A DNA stretch of 64,000 bases from Congeria kusceri (Eukaryota > Mollusca > Bivalvia > Myida > Dreissenidae), in NCBI GenBank assembly GCA_027627225.1, contig JAPFQT010000167.1:176001-240000 (forward strand), read 5' to 3'. Shown piece after piece: positions 26,735-38,055 of this stretch (position 1 is its first letter; each line of letters opens with the position of its first letter). Below the pieces are notes generated by a model. The model did not search any database. It had not been told where the DNA came from and was given only the letters and a program-made list of their open reading frames with translations. The position numbers were made by a program, and so were the translations under genes.

Positions 26735-27000
26735 ACTCCTACCTAATTAACTTACTAGAGACTCACGAAAGTTGCGACGAATTTGGAATCATAGCTGCAA
26801 TTTCCAGCTATTCATGTTTAACTGAGATATATAATTTTGGTGAGGTCTTGTATTGTGGGGGGAAACCGGAGTACCCGTAGGAAACCCCACCTGTCCGGTG
26901 TGGTGACCACTAACCTAACTCACTTGCGCCGGGAGTGGGAAGCGAACCCGGATCGCCTAGGTGAGAAGCGCGTGTACCAACCATTGCGCTAGTCGGACAG
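26735..27000 (-). mobile_element. tRNA-derived SINE with conserved central block
   Basis: On the minus strand from 27000: CTGTCCGACTAGCGCAATGG (A box region) and GGGTTCGCTTCCC (B box), about 60 bp in all. The central block then has GTGGTCACCACACCGGAC and CTCCGGTTTCCCCCCACA. I recall this last block from many molluscan SINE-like repeats, but from memory only. The tail beyond about 26800 is AT-rich and its end is uncertain. It is a strong SINE call from the two Pol III boxes in the right order. Confidence 0.75.
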
Positions 27001-27007
27001 CCTTCTG

Positions 27008-27110
27008 GTCTGTCATAGTCCGTCGTTCCGATTCGTAGTCCGTCGTTCCCTGTCGTAGTCGGTCGTTCCCGTTGGTAGTCCGTCGTTCCCGTTCGTAGTC
27101 CGTCGTCACC
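27008..27110 (+). repeat. 20-bp minisatellite (CGTAGTCCGTCGTTCCC)
   Basis: Five imperfect copies of a unit close to CGTAGTCCGTCGTTCCCGTT lie immediately outside the SINE 5' end. Such short GC-rich arrays at a SINE edge may have arisen from the target or from the element. Confidence 0.85.
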
Positions 27111-29644
27111 ATGTTTTCTCTAATAACCTTTTTCATTGAAATCGCTCGGTGTATTTTAGAAATACATACGTGGGTGGTATTTATGAACTATTTCATCTCG
27201 TGTTGTCATGGCGACCACAAAAACACACAATAATTTATCAATATGTTCTCAAAATTAAACATTGGTTACAAAATGATTATCCAGAAATGTTCATTGGGTA
27301 ACCATTTATAATATTCCTTAATTCCTTAATTTGTTTCGCTGAAAAGATGGGCGAGTTGGTGTATGGCCTTGTGCTTATATGTATATATTTTAAACTGTGA
27401 TCATCTTCTTATCTGAACATTATAATTGACCAATGTTAAATGTATACCAAATTCCTTCAAGTTATTTATATTCGTTAGAGTGTGTTTATCATAATTATCA
27501 TATGTATACATACTCTTTAGCTGTTCTTACTGGAACTGAAAAATGTGTGAATATTCGAATTTATTTTGAAACATTATATTGTTGTTTTTTTAATTTGCAC
27601 GACATATAATTACTATGAATTAATGCATTTATAATTATATTCCAACATCTGTGCGGAGAACATGAAGCAGTGCCTGGTTTTGTAATAAATCCAAATTTTC
27701 AAATTATTTTATTTTTATTGTATTTTTCATAAAGTTTTACTGACAATCGTTATGAATTGCAATCATTGTATGAAACAACAACAACAAAAAAACAGAAAAA
27801 TAAGTTGTAAACATTGTTCCGTGACATATCTTAAGATTTTGGCAAACTGTAAATTAGACAATAAACTGTCAATAAATTTCTTTTAAGACAGCTGTATATT
27901 TTTAGATCGATTATTAATACATTCTGAGAATCGCAGTAGTATCACATGTCTATGCTCTACCATATAACTTAAAAGTATCGCTATCAATGACTCTACATCC
28001 CGTATAATCACTATATTCACAAAGAAGAAAAAAGTGTTTAATACATATAGCTGCACATGTAACTATTGTAGTTTGTTATTATATTATCATATTAGTGTTG
28101 AATGCGCGCTAGAATGGTATTTTTAATACTCCATCAGAAAGAAAGGAAGAACACAAAATATAACGTCAATTAAAAAATCTGTATTGAGATATTTGGCCTT
28201 TGTGTTTTGCAAACTCATACAATGATCAATTGTCTTTAATAACGCATTTTGATAAAAAAGGGATGTCTATTGTGTTCATAGTTTCTCATATACTTAAAAA
28301 AATATTATATAAATCACATGTGAGTGGTATGTATTTGAAATCATGTTATAATTGGCTATATGCATATTTGGCTCATTGAACATGCTGTGGCGTGGTTTTG
28401 TTAATAACTTAGTTAATGCACACTGTAACCATTTACGGTTTAGCTCACATAAGCACGGAGTGCGCAAGGATGAGCTACTATGGTCAATTACCGTCCGTCG
28501 CTCGTCGTTTTATGTCCGTTGTCCGTCGTCAATAATTCAGTTGTTACAATTCTTTGTCTGAAATAACTTTGTATTTTAACTTAACTTGACAGAAATGTTC
28601 CCGCTAGGATCATGTTCAAGTTTGTATAGTTAACAATACAAAGTATGAATACATATATATGGTTGCCAGGGTGGGGCAATTATACGCATTTTGAAAATCT
28701 TCTAGTCATGGGAAAATGTTCTTTGGAATAATGTTGTTCTTGTTTTATTTAATTCCTGATTAAATAAAACATGGTCACGTAAGTTACGCATAATTTGGCA
28801 ATAATGATATTTTTTTTTTAATCCCATGATCTCACAAGAATATATTTCAAAAGGCTTTCGCATACATGTTTCTTGAAGGACTGTCTTCTTAAGACTTAAG
28901 CCCAATTTTTTTTTCTTAACAATCACTGCCCACATGTGGCTGGCAAGTTTACTTTTTTGAGTAAAATGACGATTTGAATTATTTTGTATCTGATATTAAT
29001 GGACGAAATTAAAAAAAGACACCCACATACATGTTCATGCAGTTGCAAATGTAACATGTATAACTTTAAACATATTTAAAATAACTGAGGTCCATTTTAC
29101 ACTGAGTATCATTTATATGGTACATCAATATACTTGCTGGTAATATTTCCACATATGTTTAAATAATAAAAGTTACAAATACACGTCTCTCATGGAAATA
29201 CCTGGCTACATTAAACGTAATACGCTGGAATAACAGACATGACCGATGGTTTGACATGGAAAGCAGACACATTATAAACGCAAAGTCGGTGTATCGAATG
29301 ACTGTTCCAAGTTGGTGACTTCGGTTTTAATCACGTTTATGTTTTGTTTGTGTTGAATGTATTGTCCTGTATTGTATACGCAATTGGTCACTTGCCTCAA
29401 ATAAAGGACCAGCGGATGGGTAATAAGGGTTTTCTCTCCTGGTGATGTCTCTGGGGTTTCATTTGTCCTATACCGTTAACTGCACATGTAAGTGACGGAG
29501 CGCTGTGGCCGTCTGTGAATTGTGCTGACACACATGTGAGCGACCAGGGCCAATCGACCCTCATGTTATTGTAATGATGCATGTGTATGTGCTTTTATAT
29601 TTTGATAGTGTGTTTATCAATAAGTATGATTTGTTGCGTATTGG

Positions 29645-29700
29645 TAGGTATAAAAGGCCTGCTTGTTTAGGTCTGCTGGCCGAAGTCAAGCGCGACTATG
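29645..29700 (+). promoter_or_regulatory. TATA-box core promoter candidate
   Basis: TATAAAAGG at 29649-29657 lies in a GC-raised block (29390-29800) with a pyrimidine/purine start-like region about 30 bp downstream. The block may be a solo LTR or a promoter fragment. No matching second LTR is in the window and no downstream exon is evident, so its activity is unsupported. Confidence 0.25.
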
Positions 29701-29864
29701 CCATGTCGACTCGTCGGTCGTGCGTGCTTGCGTAAACTGTTTCTTTTGTTCTTTACGACATCTCCTCTGGAACCTTTGGGCCGACTCTGATGAACCATAA
29801 CATACATATTCCTTAGTTTAAACCTATTTATTTTAGCTCGATTGCATCGAAAGCCGAAGGCTTA

Positions 29865-30006
29865 TAGAGACACTCTCGAGTCCGTTTCCTGGGTAGAACC
29901 AGTACTTGGTGTCTTTGGGGGAGATCTTGAGAACGCTCCCAGTAAGGTTCGAACCCGGGACCTCCCGATCGCTAGGCGGACACCATATCCACTACGCCAC
30001 CGCGAC
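29865..30006 (-). mobile_element. tRNA-derived SINE, copy A
   Basis: On the minus strand from 30006: TGTCGCGGTGGCGTAGTGGA (A box region) and GGTCCCGGGTTCGAACC (B box), followed by a body containing GGAAACGGACTCGAGAGTGT. A second, more degraded copy lies at 31335-31463. The intact boxes make a Pol III-derived SINE very likely. A true tRNA is excluded because the 3' part does not fold back to the acceptor stem. Confidence 0.75.
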
Positions 30007-30520
30007 ATATTCCTTGAGTGGTCATCTGCCAAAGTTGTGTGAATGGTGCCGATCCGCTGAACAAGCCACCAGATCTATAACAAGTAAAATATTCTACACA
30101 ACTTGGTAGATGTTCAAATAATTTCAGATAAATGTTCATCAGGTGGTTCTCTACCAAGGTTGCTCAAATGGTTTCGCTCCGTTGAAAAAAATGGCAACAA
30201 TGGTCTGGGACAATTTTTTGTATGGTTTTATTGCATTCTTCTTGTAAATAACAACTAGTTGGATTTCACACAAAAAATCACACATTGGTTGCTTTAGTGG
30301 TTCTCTACCAAAATTGCTCTGAGGGCTTGGTGCGTTAAAAAGCATGGTCGCCAGGGGCGGCATAGCGTTCATTTTCATTTTCGCATTATTGTAAGCTTGT
30401 TTTTCTTATATCTCATTATTGTTAGCTTTGACTATCTTTCTGTCAGAAACCATATATTGGATTTCCAAATAATTTAACAGAAATATTCCTTAAGTAGTTC
30501 TCTACTAATTTACTTTAAAT

Positions 30521-31334
30521 TGTGTAATGCACAGTGAAGAATAAGACCGTTAATAATCAATATGGCACAGTGCAGTGCAAACTACAGTAAACATTTGTTC
30601 CGCCGTATACAATGTGTTAGTTGATTATTTATTGGCATATTTACTTTATTCCTTATAAGTCAGTAGAGCGCTTGCTGCACTATTGTAATCGTATGTGTAA
30701 CATCTATCTATAAGATCTTGACGTTAATATGCAAATTTTAAATATAGCAATATGACAAATTTGAGACAGTAACAATTATGTATTGATTTTTTATTCTATT
30801 TATTTCAAATTAATGGCGTCAGTTTGTTATCTATACTAAGACTACCGTTTTCTGTCGTATTTGTCGTCCTTATTATTCTTACTATTTTTGTTCAAACAAA
30901 GGCTTTAATGAAGTAATACATTTAATATATACAAATGCATGTCCATTAAACTAATGTATAACAACAGCAGGAATCTGTATCTAAATAATTGTGTGAATGC
31001 TTGCTTATTAAACTTTAAATCAAGTTGCCGTGTCCGTAATTTATTGTTAAACCATTCACATTGGTAAATCTGAAATCCATTTCGTGTTATATGATTTCAT
31101 AAACAATCATGCTATTTTCGAGAAAGTGCTCCTCATTTTAATGATATATCCAAGTTGAAACATAGATTTCTGGGTATCTTTGAAGAATTTCACTTTAAAT
31201 GAAACTATTCATAGATTTGTAACACTGTATAACTGTAATGAACACCACCTACAGAATGAACGCTTTATTTTCCGGCAGACATACCCAATATTTATTGATG
31301 GTTAATTTTTTTTAATTTTATCTACAATTTGTTG
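30521..31334. other. AT-rich spacer
   Basis: Nothing recognisable. Confidence 0.35.
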
Positions 31335-31463
31335 AAAGCTTGACGTTTATTGAGACAGTCTCGAGTCCGTTTATTTGTCTTTTGAGGAATACCATTCAAA
31401 CGCGTACCCGAGTAGGGGTCGAATACCCGTAAGGGAGAGCATACAGTTGCCGCTGTGTCCATC
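31335..31463 (-). mobile_element. tRNA-derived SINE, copy B (degraded)
   Basis: It shares GAGACA(C/G)TCTCGAGTCCGTTT with copy A at 29870 and keeps a B-box-like GGGTCGAATACCC in plus orientation, with an eroded A box near 31450. It has roughly the same length and order as copy A. Confidence 0.6.
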
Positions 31464-32559
31464 AAAGAAAAAAGAAACACTGCATTTAAAAAGTAAACAT
31501 GCATAATGCAGTAAATACAACAGATATTTCATAGTTTTCTGCGGATGTAATTATAAAGCTCCTTTGGAAAACCGAAACTACGAAAAGTCCTTATGTTTAA
31601 GATGTATATTAAATCATTGTGTAATATCCGTACAATTAATCGATCTTTCCGCCACATATTTTTATTAGGGATATTTGTATAATGTAAATATTTCACGTCG
31701 ATATATCTTATATATTATTTGTCAGGCAAATACAAATGTATTAGATGTTACATTGAAATAATGCAATAAAGTACCACTTAATTTGTTTGAGGGACTTAAG
31801 GAAAATATTTCTAGAAATACAGTATATAACGCTCCCTTCATATTCCGTTGTACAAAAGTATTAAAACATAGATACACTCTGGTTTATCAATTGCTGGATT
31901 CATGTTTACGTGATTGTAACTTTGCGACAAAACAATCATTCAGACGGAACGCCTTATAGACCGTTTATAAAAGTTGCGTCGTTGTTATCTACATGTGGGA
32001 TGTACGATTCATATATATAGATCTCGCTTACTAGAGGTGTCTTGTTTTGCAACACAATTACATGTAGTATAAGCGTATAGGTGACATGAATTTATTTGTG
32101 ACCAACTGCTGCAGTTTGTTTATTTAGTAACACACCAGTCACCTGAGATATATTAGAACATATTACATTACAATTTAAAACTGTTACTGCACAGATGATT
32201 CAAAATATACAACTGTTTGTTATGTACACGTTACAATACGCATCAAAAGCAGTCAATAAAGCATCATTTAATAGTATAATAACTACATGTATACAAATAA
32301 TTGCGGTCTTGGCGACTCATTTGGGAAAGCCCTTCTTATAATAAAATATTACTATTCGGTGTGTGATATTAAGAGTGCGATGTACACTCTGAGGCATATA
32401 GTATAATTTAGGGCTATCAGGTGTTCACTAATTGACTAAAACGAAATATTCAATATTTTAAATGGTTGAAGCATTTCGACCCGTCGATATATTTCTATCC
32501 ATTACCTAAAATATATTGCAAACATGTCGTACAAGCTATGTTTATTTATTTATGTGAAC
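31464..32559. other. AT-rich spacer
   Basis: Nothing recognisable. Confidence 0.35.
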
Positions 32560-32645
32560 CATCTGGTGGTTGAACCCGTATCCTCGGCGTGCGAAGGGGA
32601 CATTCCAACCACTTCGCTTAAGTGTTTCGGATACCGAACGCTCTT
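32560..32645 (-). mobile_element. tRNA-like SINE head
   Basis: On the minus strand AGCGAAGTGGTTGGAATGT resembles an A box and ATACGGGTTCAACCACCAG a B box. The rest of the element is not distinguishable from the AT-rich surroundings. Confidence 0.5.
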
Positions 32646-33882
32646 TGAGCTGCTTGCTCTTTCGGGCCTATACTGACGGAATTCCAGAAGTTTTATGTAT
32701 TAGCTATATGGGCCACGATGTAATTTCTCAACAGCAACCTAAGACCACTGTTACAAATTTGCGTAGTTTTATTTAATGTTTATATTAACATTGATGAGTA
32801 TATATTTCGTAAGTGCTAATTATAATTCATAGAATTGTAACATGCTTAAAACACAAAATGAGTAAATAATGGACACACATCTGTTCAAAAGAAATTGAAA
32901 GCCCGATCCAACATTAAACGAAGACCGCTACTGCCTGCATATGTTTTTACTTCCATTATGCAAATTTAATTCAAATGTCAACAACATTTCATAATCTATT
33001 ATTGTAACGATTGAAAATCAAAAGCAAACGAAATAAACGGCAAATGCATTTTTAAAGATTACACTTTATATTATCTGAAGCGGATTCGATTTATCATAGG
33101 TTTTTGCTTCCGAGATAGCACACATGGTCTTGGATAATAACCTTATGCAATAAAATATCTGAAACGGTAAAACTGTATTATAGACAATTTCTAATGCATA
33201 CAAATGCATGTAACATGTAAAATTAAGTAATATCAACCTTATTTCAGATACGGGATATTTATCATCGTTCTAGTCTAAGAAACACATTAACTAAGAATTA
33301 TATTATGATACGATTTGTGCACACCTTCATCACCACTTGACATAATTATGCGACGTGTTGAAAACATTTATAAACATCAACATGGCCCATACAATTCATA
33401 GACAATTTAATATTATTTAATATTTAATGTTAATTTTTCAATAGGTGTGCATATAATTTAAGAGACATATTGTTATAACATTGTGAATATGCGTGTTAAA
33501 AAGTGTAACGCTGTTTGACTACATCTACTACACGAGATTCATGGCGGTTACGCGTTTATCGCTTTATGGTGGATATAATGTACTGTAGTATTATTTTTTT
33601 CCTAAAGGAGACAACTTTAACCAGAACACAAATAATAAATAAAACATGAGTAGTCGTGAGCTATTTTACATAATATAAAATCAAACGAGTAACAAACTAC
33701 GTATAAGCTGCATGCATTGTATGCCATACTTTGTACAGTCCATACAGTTCAAGCGACTTGAAAGTGACTTTCATAATGAATTGTTCACTTTTATTTTAAC
33801 TTCCTTAAGCAATACATTTATAAACGTCTTATTCAGTTGACATTGCTTTTATAACTTATATACTCTAATCTCGAACATAACA
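32646..33882. other. Spacer upstream of gene 2
   Basis: AT-rich with no exons. The stretch TTTTATAACTTATATACTC at about 33847 is a weak TATA-like region 30-40 bp before the gene 2 start codon. Confidence 0.35.
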
Positions 33883-33967
33883 ATGCGTGATTTACATTTT
33901 GTGAGGAAAATGATGGATAGTAATTTGCTAACTGTAGCTTGGATTCTTCTTTTTAAATTACCATCAA
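33883..33967 (+). CDS. Gene 2 exon 1: start and signal peptide
   Basis: ATG at 33883 (A at -3) with a second ATG-ATG pair at 33910. The text MMDSNLLTVAWILLFKLPSS has a short polar start, a hydrophobic core and small residues near the end, as expected for a signal peptide. The donor is a perfect GTAAGT at 33968, phase 1. Confidence 0.65.
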
Positions 33968-36900
33968 GTAAGTCTTAAATTCATTAAAGAAATAAACTAA
34001 ACGCATGTTAACATATTTAAATACAAATTGCATAATTATATTCTGCCATTTTCATATTATACAGATAGCAACAATACATAAGAATCATTAGTTTTTTCTA
34101 ATGTACTTATAAACGCAGTTTTGTGTTATCTGTGAAATTGTTCGTACGCTCATTTTTAGTAAATTATTTGCACATTAAAGGATGGGCGTTCCCTTTCTCC
34201 GATGCTTATTTTAATAAACCGATGCAATGAGAACATTAATATGTGACTGTTTCAGCAACAGGTGATACCAGAATAACAAGTACTTTTCTATATCCAACGA
34301 TATTCAACATAACGTGTTATTGGACCGTTATATGCCGAACATGATTGTATTTTTCCGCAACACGCGAACATTTTCGCACTCCGCTGGCAGAGGAGAGGCC
34401 GGTTCATTTTTTACCGTGTTACAAATAAATAACACTGACCTTAAGTGTGAGATACAATCTGGCTAAAAAGCAGATTGTAACTGCGTCAAAGATTCAGCGG
34501 TTAGTTGTAGAATACATATTCAACTGGGTGATGCAATACCCATCAACGAAAAACTGACTTACAGCAACATTACAATCGTCACAACTAGTGGTGAGTTGCT
34601 GCTATATGCATTACATCTTTAAATGGTAATGCCATATTTGGTTTCAGTTGCTTATGTCATACATATGTACATTTATTGCACTATTAAAACGTGTATTGCT
34701 ATACATTATATATTTAATATGCTATAATTTTGGAGTTCAGTTTTGGAGACTATAAAATCACTGTTGCAATGTTAACAACTAGTATCTTATTCGAATTTTG
34801 GTACCGGCACAAATAAAAATATTTCAAGTGGAAACATTTGAAGTTGCGTTCAATGTAACAATGATAGAAAACGCCACCGCGATGCTGCATTGTATTGCTG
34901 AAGGTTATCCTACACCGCATATGATGATTATTAAAGACGACGCAACTGCGATAGAAGAATATGAAGGTAAATCAGAGAGCAACATCAAAAGCCAACTTAA
35001 CTACAGCCTTAGTCCAGCGGTTCGCCAAAAATCGGGGAAATATACTTGTGTGGCATCCAACAAGCATGGGCAAAGTGAACAAGACCTATATCTGAATATA
35101 TTGTGTATGTATCACGTTAATGTTTTATATCATGTAAATTAACAACTTAACAATACCATAATATAATACCTTATTCAAAGTTCTCGACTATAATATTTAA
35201 TATATTATTGTATATAGCACAACTAATGCCAAGATAATAATAATAATAATAATAATGATAATAATAATAATAATAATAATATACCTTTCCTGAGACAACC
35301 AAATAATAATAAGACTATATCAAAAATGCAGTCAATGATATATATTATAACATCATGATTCAAATGTTCAGACCCACCAACTGTTGCAAACATCGACGAT
35401 GTATACATCACAGAAGGAGAGGGTTTTAATACATCGTGCAGATATCAATCTGGAAATCCACCAAAGACGGAAGTTCGATGGACCAAGGACAGAATTACCC
35501 TTTCAAATGGAACATTACTTATTCAGAAAGCAGCCAGAACAGATGCTGGTATCTACAGATGTATTGCAACTAACAAAGACGATCACGGGATAACGAACTT
35601 CACGGGTGTCGATTCTGTGCAGTTTAACATGCACGTTTTATGTTATAGTTTTTCCACAAAATTAATTGCATACCTTTGAAAGCATGTTTGAAATTGCAAG
35701 TCTATCGGTAATTGATAATAATTAAACTAACATTTAGTGCATGTTTACTTACGAGTGCTTTTCGATTATAATTTTTTGCGAACTATTTCAGATCAGCCGA
35801 TAGTTCACCTATTCAGTGCCGAACCATTCGACGACATTTCAAATGTAACAGTGACGGAAAACGACAGTGTCGTATTTCACTGTGTCGGTGAAGGATTTCC
35901 TCCACCAGACGTGAGGCTGTTAAAAAATAACATTCTACTGGACGAATGCGACAATAACGGGAACACCACCACTCGACTTAGATATGAAATTGTTTCTGTG
36001 GGCAGCCAGGATATGGGACAATACCTCTGTGTGGCATCGAGTACGATTGGCATAGGTGGAAGGGAGATGTTTCTGAATGTATTTTGTACGTATACGCGTA
36101 ACATTTGAAAACGTACGTGTAAGATTTCACTTCAATAATTATATTGATATTTATAACCTTATTGTTATTTATTTATATGTATCAAACATCACGAATGTAC
36201 ATGTAAACGTTCGCTTCCGTTGAGGTGAAGATTACATATGCATATTCATTGACATTGCGTTGATTTTCTATTCGAACTGCTTCTTTTTACATTAAAAAAC
36301 AGATAAAAACAGTTAAGCGAGTAATAATTATGTTACTTTTGATTGTCAATTGACATGCATATATTTCAAAAGCTTCAGTTTGCAATAAAGTTTCTTGCCG
36401 TTATGTCATGTTTAGATCCAGTTAGAAGACATCTAACTCATCAAAATGTAGCAAACAGTGGAAATGTAGCGACTAATTCTATGGGTGGAAAAGTGACTTT
36501 TACATTTTCCGCTCTGGCTAATCCACTTCCGAATATTTCTGATTTTACCTGGAAAAAATGCACGGACACCAATCCATGTACTGAAATCGCCGTCAGTTCA
36601 CGTGTTCATATTGAACCGAATAGACAAGACAGCAGCCTAACAGTGGACAACATTACAGAGTCAGATTACGGGATGTATATTTTGCAAGTGGGCAATGGCA
36701 TTGGAAAGCCCTATACGGAGGTTTACTTCCTGAAGCGTCCTGGTACGTAACAATGTTTGAAGTTCGATATACGAATGAGCTACATATTATTATACTGTTA
36801 TACTTGCGAAATGAAACAAAAATCTATTTTGCGATGCGATTTTGCGGAGTTTGGTTGATCGTGTAAATTTCTATTGTATTCCAAGTAGAACGATATTATG

Positions 36901-37988
36901 TAATATTGCCAATAATTTGTGTAGCGCCACTTGGCCTCCCAGATATGTCGCACAGTTTCGTGGCGTCTATCAGCTAAGCAAATAGGAAATTCTGATTTTA
37001 TCCCATCTTCTCGATGTCATTGACGAAACAACACCCCGCGGGATAAACTTAGCTGTATTCCACTGTGTATTAATCTTAAAGAATTGAGATCAATATTCGC
37101 ACTGACCTTTAGAATTTTATTTTCTGATGTAGAACTACCTGCAGCACCAACATCCAGCGTGAACCTTATCGGTATCATATTAGCAGGATCAAGCGCATTG
37201 GTTATTATTTCAATTGTGTTCATTGTCGCCTGTGTGTACCGAAAGTTCAGACGTCGAACGGATTCAATAGGTATAACTTTGTATTTATTTGTGCTTTGTT
37301 AACAGTTGGCTGAAGCATATTTCAATTCTGAATCATGCAGATACATAACATCAAAGCGTATTGTAACATTAACTTGTGTTAAAGGCGCTTTTGTGTGTGT
37401 TTTTATATCACGGACTGTTTATAATATAAAGGCGTCGTAGTTCAAGATTCATCGCACAAAAATAGGCTTTAAAGTAACTGTATCTAAAAGACAAGCAAAT
37501 AATTATACTTTCTTTCTAAAAGACGTCGGTTTACCGTTGGTTTTCCCTACAACATCTTATCCCAGTGAGAGTACCGTACAGTCTTCAACTTTGCCGTCAG
37601 AACCTTTGTATGATCATAGCGAGATTTATCTTGAAATATTTGGACAGTTGCTTGCTTCCAATACGCCACGAGGAGATGGTAGGTTAAGCCATATCAGTTG
37701 AGTTTATTTCATTTAGATAAATAATGAGTTTGTATTTTAATGGCACTATTATATCATATATTGACAGATAATAATACTCTGTTCATATTTCTCTCAGATG
37801 GCGCTCACAATGATGCGCAGTCGTCGTAAGTATCCTTTCTGTTCATTTGTTTATCTCTCTTGTTGTACGTGACATTTCATGACAGTGTCTCATAATAATA
37901 TGTAATATAAGGCAAAGTATAAAATAAATAAATAAACAAATAAATATAGAAATAAATAAATGAATAAATAAAAGAATACATACATGAA

Positions 37989-38055
<67 letters not shown>

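Larger units (their letters stand above)
28442..30520 (-). mobile_element. Hairpin-ended dispersed repeat, interrupted
   Basis: The left edge (28442-28476) is an imperfect 35-bp hairpin, AGCTCACATAAGCACggaGTG..GATGAGCT, followed by a CCGTCCGTCG tract at 28490-28530. At 30010-30510 are four units of roughly 125-195 bp marked by TGGTTCTCTACCAAAGTTG-type blocks. The same hairpin type ends the repeats at 57.7-58.2 and 58.2-60.1 kb in the opposite orientation, so this looks like a member of that family with later insertions, including the SINE at 29865 and the block at 29390-29800. Non-coding. Confidence 0.5.

Noticed and set aside
29865..30006. Functional tRNA gene
   Set aside because: Both internal boxes are present, but the cloverleaf does not close. 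The body continues as a SINE with a second copy at 31335.
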